NCBI GenBank assembly: GCA_021816385.1
Contig: JAKAYJ010000058.1
Location: 1-7,203, forward strand
Reading direction: 5' to 3'
Length of the DNA: 7,203 nt
From: Thermoplasmata archaeon
GTDB taxonomy: Archaea; Thermoplasmatota; Thermoplasmata; Thermoplasmatales; Thermoplasmataceae
Position numbers and translations under genes: made by a program. Of this stretch, positions 1-4,437 are shown in pieces. The notes beneath the pieces were generated by a model, which did no database searches, was not told where the DNA came from, and worked only from the letters and a program-made list of their open reading frames with translations. Position 1 is the first letter of the stretch. Each line of letters starts with the position of its first letter.

Positions 1-66
1 ACCGTCCTTGATATGAGCATTAATTGTCTTCTTTCTTTTTACACTTCTCTTAACTATGACTTCCAA
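1..66 (-). CDS. N-terminus of a YgjP/DUF45-like metallopeptidase (partial, runs off the left edge)
   Basis: Only the first 22 codons are visible. Read leftward from a TTG they give LEVIVKRSVKRKKTI, then N-A-H-I-K-D-G at the edge. The pattern E-V-x-V-x-R-S-x-(K/R)-R-K-K-T-x-x-A-x-I-x-D-G resembles, from memory, the opening strands of YgjP-like (DUF45, SprT/M48-related) zinc metallopeptidases. The HExxH motif would lie outside the window, so the assignment rests on the N-terminal pattern alone. The frame is open from a TGA near 123. No ATG or GTG lies in it, and I chose the TTG because a TATA-like element is centred about 23 nt upstream, which fits a leaderless start. A second TTG four codons upstream is possible. 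The gene is divergent from the tRNA gene. The family call is tentative; that the stretch is coding is somewhat more likely. Confidence 0.42.
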   Translation of the reverse strand, partial: MEVIVKRSVKRKKTINAHIKDG

Positions 67-85
67 TAGATCACTGATCAAATAG

Positions 86-92
86 ATTATAA
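86..92 (-). promoter_or_regulatory. TATA-like box for the leftward gene at the left edge
   Basis: On the minus strand this reads TTATAAT. Its centre is about 23 nt before the TTG proposed as the start of the leftward gene, close to the usual archaeal TATA-to-transcription-start distance of about 25 nt. It supports a leaderless transcript. A palindrome TTTGTACAAA lies 6-15 nt further upstream, where an activator or BRE-proximal factor could bind. Confidence 0.4.
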
Positions 93-95
93 GAA

Positions 96-107
96 CGTTT
101 GTACAAA
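96..107. promoter_or_regulatory. Palindromic site CGTTTGTACAAA, copy 1
   Basis: The inner ten bases TTTGTACAAA are a perfect palindrome just upstream of the TATA-like box of the leftward gene. The same 12 bases occur again at 6366-6377, upstream of the membrane metallopeptidase gene. A shared transcription-factor operator is possible, but a 12-mer repeat in AT-rich DNA can arise by chance, so this is only a candidate. Confidence 0.22.
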
Positions 108-156
108 TGATGTTTCATTAAGTCCAGGATCCAAACCTATTCTGAGGTTCCAAAGG

Positions 157-163
157 TATAAAT
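157..163 (+). promoter_or_regulatory. TATA-like box of the tRNA-Lys gene
   Basis: TATAAAT is centred about 28 nt before the first base of the mature tRNA. Transcription would then begin only a few bases upstream of the tRNA 5' end, as is common for archaeal tRNA genes. Confidence 0.5.
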
Positions 164-187
164 TGTTATGTAATATGCCGTCAATGC

Positions 188-261
188 GGGTCCGTAGCTT
201 AGCCAGGTAGAGCGATGGACTCTTAATCCATAGGCCGGGGGTTCGAACCCCTCCGGACCCG
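188..261 (+). tRNA. tRNA-Lys, anticodon CTT
   Basis: A full cloverleaf can be drawn by hand. The acceptor stem GGGTCCG pairs perfectly with CGGACCC (254-260), with G at 261 as discriminator. The D arm is GCTTAGCCAGGTAGAGC. The anticodon stem ATGGA/TCCAT encloses the seven-base loop CTCTTAA, giving anticodon CTT, which reads AAG (lysine). The T arm has loop TTCGAAC and a five-pair stem with one G-T pair. No intron is seen. The 3' CCA is not encoded (CTT follows) and must be added by nucleotidyltransferase. The gene is 74 nt and looks intact. No second copy of its 3' end is found in the window, so there is no sign of an element integrated at it. Confidence 0.97.
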
Positions 262-357
262 CTTTATCCCTTATTACTTCTGTGAAAGTTTTCAGCATTG
301 GTGTTTTGTAAGTTGGCAGGAAGGCAACAGAAGGGAAATATGAATTGAAACATGCCA

Positions 358-597
358 TCACCTGCGATTGAGGAAGGCGCCATATACTGAGTTCAAGAGG
401 ATATCAATATCCCTTGTTGACTTCTCTCTTGGATCAGTAGTCTCTCTCTGGCTCAGCGCAGATTTTCCACCCTGTATGAACTGATCGCTTCACTTGCTCA
501 GCTGCGCTGGATATAGGCCATTTCACCGGCATATTTCCGCCTGTGTCACATTATCCATGATGGATTGCATGACTCTTTGGGATTTTTCCTCCTGCGG
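358..597 (-). pseudogene. Relic of an OrfA-like helix-turn-helix transposase
   Basis: Leftward, one frame reads as an 80-codon coding stretch interrupted only by two TGA codons. It holds SIMDNVTQAEICR, stop, NGLYPAQLSK, stop, SDQFIQGGKSALSQRE, and ends at a third TGA. The order 'TQAEICR-x-NG-x-(Y/S)P-x-x-L-x-x-W-x-x-x-F-x-x-GG' is that of the helix-turn-helix of IS3-type OrfA proteins. The second TGA sits where the conserved tryptophan is expected (TGG to TGA is a one-base change). No start codon in a convincing context is seen upstream, and no OrfB/DDE partner follows. Only the DNA-binding part therefore survives, and it cannot make a functional protein. The exact IS family is not certain. 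This remnant accounts for most of the otherwise gene-free stretch between the tRNA and the next gene. Confidence 0.68.
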
Positions 598-795
598 AAC
601 ATTTGGATTTCAGGAGGGATCTCCATGATCAGAAAAACCGCTTTTCGCAAGCTTTTCATGTACCAGTTCTTCTCTATTATATTATTATTATGGTGTTCAA
701 GTTCTGTGATGGTGCAGGTCAATGACAAGCATAAGATTTAATTTTAGGATACGTTACAATTTACTATAATCAAAGTGATAAATCATGTTTCTTAT

Positions 796-804
796 CTATA
801 AAAA
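796..804 (+). promoter_or_regulatory. Candidate TATA box of the PH/zinc-ribbon gene
   Basis: CTATAAAAA in an AT-rich stretch is the best TATA-like element upstream of the gene starting at 872. It would place transcription start near 826 and leave a leader of about 45 nt that contains a Shine-Dalgarno sequence. The other intact protein genes here appear leaderless. A second TATA-like run around 813-818 is an alternative. Confidence 0.35.
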
Positions 805-847
805 TAGTATAGATTATAGAAAAGTTGTAATAGGATGCATTAAATGT

Positions 848-864
848 TTTCCTAGCTAGGAGAT
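848..864 (+). promoter_or_regulatory. Shine-Dalgarno GGAGAT inside a small hairpin
   Basis: GGAGAT at 859-864 lies 7 nt before the ATG and matches part of the archaeal anti-Shine-Dalgarno complement, supporting that ATG. The bases TTTCCT (848-853) can pair with AGGAGA (858-863) across the four-base loop AGCT, giving six pairs including one G-U. The ribosome-binding site could therefore be partly masked. The inner part is the perfect palindrome CCTAGCTAGG. The ribosome-binding role is likely; the regulatory role of the hairpin is speculative. Confidence 0.42.
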
Positions 865-871
865 ATTAGAA

Positions 872-1357
872 ATGTATTTCGATGATGACGAAAAGGCAGT
901 GTTTCAGGAACAAAACGTATCTATGGATGCAAACAAATGGTCAGGTCCTTTAATTCTTACAAATAAAAGATTGATAATGGAAAGAATAGAAATAGAAAAA
1001 TCAAAGATCCCTATAGTGGGAAAGAAGCGGACAAAGGAAAGTATTTTTTTAGTTGTTCCATTAACAGAGATTAGTGATGTCGAAACAGTCAAAAAGCACA
1101 TGCGCATACCTTCACATATTAGAGTAATACATTCAGGGAAATCTACACAATTTACAGTAGAAGATCCAATCATGTGGGCAAATTTGATTTTAACTAATAA
1201 AAGCGGAGTGAATAACAATAACCATAAGCCTTCAGTCCAATCTGAGATTCGGACTCACTTAATAGAACGTCAAATTGTTAAAGTCAAGTGCAGGTATTGC
1301 GGGGCCCTATATGACGAAGTTAAAACAAAATGCCCAAATTGTGGAGCACCTAGATAA
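872..1357 (+). CDS. PH/GRAM-like domain protein with C-terminal zinc ribbon
   Basis: The 161-residue protein has no signal peptide or membrane segment, so it should be cytosolic. Residues about 8-110 look like a bacterial PH/GRAM-type beta domain. The key motif is L-I-L-T-N-K-R-L-I-M at 27-36, the usual 'LTNKRLI' strand, followed by further strands (FLVVPLTEISDVETV, IRVIHSG, QFTVED) and a closing helix (WANLILTNK). A linker with NNNN follows. The last 22 residues form a zinc ribbon with C140-x2-C143-G and C154-x2-C157-G, a rubredoxin-like knuckle pair that probably binds one zinc. The ligand or partner is unknown; such fusions are usually annotated only by domain. The ATG is supported by GGAGAT 7 nt upstream. 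The gene is intact and stands alone, between a transposase relic and a dead insertion sequence. A second PH-like gene of different architecture lies about 2 kb away in opposite orientation. Confidence 0.85.
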   Translation: MYFDDDEKAVFQEQNVSMDANKWSGPLILTNKRLIMERIEIEKSKIPIVGKKRTKESIFLVVPLTEISDVETVKKHMRIPSHIRVIHSGKSTQFTVEDPIMWANLILTNKSGVNNNNHKPSVQSEIRTHLIERQIVKVKCRYCGALYDEVKTKCPNCGAPR

Positions 1358-1493
1358 TAACTAAAATCTTTTCCAAATCGTTCTTATGATGATTAAATCT
1401 GAAGAGTAATCTATCATGAACTCCCAAATTTTTATCACCATTAAGTTGTGAACTATCCCTAAATCATTGACTCATGAATAAAGGAAAAGCTAA

Positions 1494-3001
1494 TTCACAA
1501 AGGTAGTATTTCCCATCTTTACATCAGGGAACCAGACGGTCGCGAAGGTTGTGAAAGGAAAAACATACGTGTATGAGAGGGTGCCGTACTACAATCCAAA
1601 AATAAGGAATACAAGCTACCACTACAGGTATGTCGGCAGAAAGGATAATGGCGAGATAAGAAGGATCAGGAGCTTTCTTCTCAGGAGAAGCCTGATACGT
1701 GGCTCCTTCATTCCAATAATGAAGGTTGTCAAGGAAATGGGCATTGAAGAGATGCTGAAGAAGCATCTCACTGAAACAGAATCAAGGGAGATCATTGCAG
1801 TTGCAGTGTCAAAGATTGTCCGGCCACTGCCCCTGGCATCAATTGGCACATGGTTCGAGGGCACATCGCTGTCCAGGACGATGGATGTTGATCTGAAATT
1901 GCAGCGGATATCAGATCTTCTTGATCGCATAGGCAAATCGGATCTCTACAGGCAGTTCTCCAGTGACCTCATATCAAGAATCAATCCAAGAAACACTCTG
2001 CTGTATGATATAACATCCCTGCCAACATATGGGTCGGCGGAGATATTGGAATACGGGCATGTAAAGGATCATCCCGGTCTCAAGCAGATAAACCTAGGAA
2101 TGGCCCTGGAGAGATCCAGAAACATACCACTGTTCTTTGAGATATACAGCGGGAGCATTCCAGATGTTGTCACGCTCAAGAGGACTGATGTGGGCATCAG
2201 GAAACTTATTCCGAAGATGGAGATCATAATTGACATGGGCTTCTTCTCATATGAGAATCTGATCCTGTTGAAGGACGGTTCGTACATAATAGAGGTATCA
2301 CTGGTTCCAAAAACGGTGAAGAACGTTTTCTCCTCCGCCTCCAGGACTGTGGATCGTGCCGACAATGTCATCATATACCAGAACGAGCCGATATTCTGTA
2401 AATCAGTCAATTTCACCATGAATGATCTGGACCTCAAGGTATACTTCTACCTTGATCCTTAGGATGGAAAGCGGCGAAAGATCAGACTTCCACAGAAAAC
2501 TTGCGGAGAAGAGATCGGCTGAGGAGAAACTGCAGGCCAGGCCAAATGTCTGGGAAACCATTGAATCAATGGCATCCACATACCTGGAATATTTCACCTG
2601 GAGGATGGGGGGATAACAACAAGGACAAGGAACAACGCCATCTCCTCTGCAGAGAACAGGATGAGAAGATTCCTCCTTGTGTACAGAGGCGGTTACTCAC
2701 CACTGGAATGCCTGTCCATATATCGTAACAAGGAAGGCATTTCGCATACTGAAGACAGATCTTGACATATTCCCCATGAGGGTCAGGAAGGAATCAACAA
2801 TCAGGGGCATGCTGTTCATATTCTTCATATCGCTCATAATAAGGACAGCACTCATCAGGGGAATAATCTCATCAGTCCTGATGAAGAAGTATTCCCTAGA
2901 GAGCATGATTCTGGAACTGGAGAGAACAAGGGAGCAGAAGGACCTCCTATAGTCACTTGAAAAGGTATCGTGGTGGTAAAAGCAGGGAGATTAAGGTATA
3001 A
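1494..3001 (+). mobile_element. Decayed IS4-superfamily insertion sequence (ends not resolved)
   Basis: The stretch carries a broken DDE transposase gene and is visibly richer in G+C than the genes on either side, as expected for acquired DNA. I could not find convincing terminal inverted repeats or a target-site duplication. The limits given are the bounds of the open reading and its tail, not mapped ends. The frame is open upstream of the GTG start back to 1494. At the right, coding-like text fades out around 2980-3001. Confidence 0.5.
1551..2952 (+). pseudogene. IS4-superfamily DDE transposase, frameshifted
   Basis: An intact copy would be about 470 residues. Codons 1-303 are open from a GTG and contain the first two catalytic aspartates: D153 in LYDITSL and D228 in IIIDMGFFSYEN. 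An extra T at about 2459-2460 (CCTTAG for CCTAGG) then creates a stop. The next frame continues with RMESGERSDFHRKLAEKRSA to YLEYFT, shifts again within the six-G run at 2607-2612, and continues as GITTRTRNNAISSAENRM and VYRGGYSPLECLSIYRNKE. A third break near 2731-2738 returns to KAFRILKTDLDIFP and the hydrophobic C-terminal helix (FIFFISLIIRTALIRG). The third break falls where the catalytic glutamate of the Y-x2-(R/K)-x3-E-x6-K motif should be, so this residue is lost. The frames join in the right order, so decay is recent. The family placement (IS4/IS1634-like) is from motif recall. The product is almost certainly inactive. Confidence 0.85.
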
Positions 3002-3353
3002 GGAAGGTTCAGATTCTTGGTAGTCTAGATTATGGGAAGAAGAGCACTGTATGCGTGTCACCACATATTTCTCAACAAGCTTCGCATCCTTGATGGGCGC
3101 AATGTACCTTGACTCCTGCCTGATCTTCCTTGTTCACCGTCATAGTAAGGCGTGATCTCGTACTGTTATGGTCTGCCACTGACAATCTTGATCCTTAAAT
3201 AAACTTTTAATGCAGATACATTGGCATATTCTTAATAAAGACTATTCTATGACAAAATCAACGAAATAATGAATAAAACCATCAGGTTAGAGAATTATGT
3301 GGCAACGATTATAAATAGTTTAAGATAAAAGGATTTGAAATGGTGTTGAAGAC
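2953..3353. other. Intergenic stretch without an intact gene
   Basis: From left to right it holds the fading tail of the dead transposase, a leftward coding relic (3044-3162), and about 190 bases of AT-rich sequence with TATA-like runs (TTTATTTAA near 3196-3208 read leftward, TTATAAAT near 3309-3316 in either direction) but no gene to serve. I see no RNA gene or repeat array in it. Confidence 0.5.
3044..3162 (-). pseudogene. Short leftward coding relic, N-terminal fragment of an unrecognised protein
   Basis: Two adjoining frames read leftward give protein-like text. YEITPYYDGEQG (3162-3127) is followed, after a shift of frame, by RQESRYIAPIKDAKLVEKYV and VTRIQC (3121-3044). The order aromatic/acid strand, PYY, then 'R-Y-I-x-x-I-K' recalls the N-terminal beta region of some archaeal IS4/IS1634-type transposases ('...YY...RYIG...'), but I do not recognise it with certainty. 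A TATA-like TTTATTTAA lies about 35-45 nt upstream on the same strand, as if the fragment were a gene start. Downstream it runs into the right flank of the dead insertion sequence, which may have truncated it. At least one frameshift and a stop just upstream (TAA) make a functional product impossible. Confidence 0.38.
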
Positions 3354-3785
3354 TTAAGGTTTTTGCTGAAACATCCTTTCTCTTACTGTCTTTAAGAATG
3401 TTTCTGCATCAGATTGTCTCTTTACAGGAAAGGGGATCACTTCGCCGCCGCTAGTTCTGATTTCATACCCCTTGATCGTGAAAATAAAATAGAGGACAAA
3501 CAGAATTATAGCTATGACTATGAGAGCCCCTCCAGCAGAGGTAACTCCGATAGGTAAAAGTACAATACCAAAAAGAAAAAACAAAATTCCTAAATATAGT
3601 ATCCATTTTCTTTTTTTCTTTTCGTAAGCTATAGTTGTAATATGGTTGTATGCTACGTCGCTGAATTTATTTTTTTGGTAAGTGACAAGTCTTCTATCTG
3701 TTGCATAGAAGTCTTGTTTTCCATATTTATAACTTCCTATAACTGATTCTCCTTGGACGAGGTACGAGTTTACATCTTCCACCAT
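3354..3785 (-). CDS. Membrane PH-like domain protein with an inserted two-helix hairpin
   Basis: Read from the ATG at 3785 the protein has 143 residues. It begins with a helix and strand (YLVQGESVIGSYKYGKQDFY), then A-T-D-R-R-L-V-T-Y at 28-36, the bacterial-PH strand pattern also seen as LTNKRLIM in the gene at 872. Next come HITTIAYEKKKRKW and two membrane helices at about 62-80 and 85-104, separated by a short GVTSAGG turn. The PH-like fold then resumes (GYEIRTSGGEVIPFPV) and ends in a helix with A-E-x-F-L-K-x-V-R. The domain would thus lie on the cytosolic face, held by a membrane hairpin. A longer reading from a GTG at 3824 is possible. The ATG at 3785 is preferred because TTTATATTTA lies exactly where a TATA box for a leaderless transcript should be, inside that longer reading. 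Ligand and partner are unknown. Confidence 0.85.
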   Translation of the reverse strand: MVEDVNSYLVQGESVIGSYKYGKQDFYATDRRLVTYQKNKFSDVAYNHITTIAYEKKKRKWILYLGILFFLFGIVLLPIGVTSAGGALIVIAIILFVLYFIFTIKGYEIRTSGGEVIPFPVKRQSDAETFLKTVRERMFQQKP

Positions 3786-3805
3786 GTTCAAACAGATCTG
3801 GCGCA

Positions 3806-3815
3806 TAAATATAAA
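3806..3815 (-). promoter_or_regulatory. TATA box that decides the start of the membrane PH-like gene
   Basis: On the minus strand this reads TTTATATTTA, centred about 25 nt before the ATG at 3785. Transcription would begin at or within a base or two of that ATG. The upstream GTG (3824) lies before the box and would not be transcribed, so the 143-residue form is the likely product. Confidence 0.55.
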
Positions 3816-3995
3816 CCTTGGCACTAATGAAGGTATGATATATGGAATCTACTGGGAACAAATCGGCTTATCTACCTTGCTCATAAGCAGTGGATTCGCG
3901 TATGATTAAGATGCAAATGGTAGCAATTAGAGAGAATTACACATCATACTTACTAACATTCTTAAAATTTAGGTCAAGAATTTACCATTATCTCT

Positions 3996-4364
3996 TCAAT
4001 TCTTACGTAATATGTCCAGGTTTATCTTAAGGTCCTGAACCAGTTCACGTGCTTTCTTCGGTACCTCACTGAGCATCTCCTGCTTTCCCAGGTCGTAGAT
4101 CCTGATCCTTGAAAGTATGAGGAGAACATCCCTCACGCTGTATTTCCCGTCTATCATGTTCAGGATCTGGAAATGCAGGTACAGCGAAAGAAGGTTCAGG
4201 AACATATAAGTGAAAAGCATGCGGTCATCCCTCAGATACGAACGATAGGCTTCCAGATCATTCTTGTACACATTGAAAGCGTAATCCTCGTATTCACGCT
4301 GCTTGTACAATCGATATATTCTCTCATTGTAAACGCCAGTAAAGATTTGTGCTACATACCAGAC
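3996..4364 (-). pseudogene. C-terminal fragment of a second IS4-type transposase
   Basis: The open frame follows a TAG at 4365-4367 and reads VWYVAQIFTGVYNERIYRLY, then KQREYEDYAFNVYK, SYLRDDRMLFTYMFLNLLSL and a tail ending LDILRKN before TGA. This matches the end of the DDE domain of IS4-superfamily transposases: Y-x2-R-x3-(E)-x6-K, then a charged loop, then a hydrophobic helix. In the motif the catalytic glutamate position is aspartate (Y-K-Q-R-E-Y-E-D-Y-A-F-N-V-Y-K). About two thirds of the gene, including both catalytic aspartates, is missing upstream, where the surface-protein promoter begins. There is no start codon or promoter of its own, so it is a dead fragment. The residues differ from those of the element at 1551, so it comes from another IS type. 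Confidence 0.78.
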
Positions 4365-4402
4365 CTAACTTAAAATAGTAAATACAGTGTGTCTTTAATG
4401 AA

Positions 4403-4412
4403 TTTTTTTATA
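4403..4412 (+). promoter_or_regulatory. TATA box of the surface propeller gene
   Basis: TTTTTTTATA is centred about 29 nt before the ATG at 4438, so the mRNA would be leaderless or have a leader of only a few bases. There is no Shine-Dalgarno sequence in front of the ATG, which agrees. An ATG at 4431 is out of frame with the gene. Confidence 0.5.
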
Positions 4413-4437
4413 CCCGGTCTGATTTATCACATGTGAG

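Noticed and set aside
96..107. Resemblance of GTTTGTACAAA to an engineered lambda attB-type core
   Set aside because: Only the short palindromic core agrees; the rest of such a site is absent and the context is natural archaeal sequence.
188..261. The tRNA-Lys gene as an integration site
   Set aside because: No second copy of the tRNA 3' end and no integrase gene is visible in the window.
137..361. A leftward open frame across the tRNA gene, with G-P-E-G-F-E-P-P-A-Y-G-L-R
   Set aside because: This peptide is the well-known result of translating the antisense strand of a tRNA gene; the intact tRNA-Lys explains the sequence.
546..728. A 60-codon leftward open frame
   Set aside because: It overlaps the OrfA-like relic in another frame, has no protein-like pattern, and lacks a promoter of its own.
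904..1218. A leftward open frame opposite the PH/zinc-ribbon gene
   Set aside because: It is the antisense shadow of a gene with recognisable motifs and a ribosome-binding site.
1510..3038. TTCCCAT at 1510-1516 and its inverse ATGGGAA at 3032-3038 as terminal inverted repeats of the IS
   Set aside because: Only seven bases match and the flanks do not extend the match on either side, so chance is likely.
3919..4038. A small rightward frame beginning M-Q-M-V-A-I-R-E-N-Y
   Set aside because: It has about 40 codons, no Shine-Dalgarno sequence, no well-placed TATA box, and overlaps the end of the transposase fragment; I do not recognise it.
4173..4373. A rightward 66-codon open frame before the surface-protein gene
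   Set aside because: It runs antisense to the transposase fragment, whose frame carries the recognisable motif.
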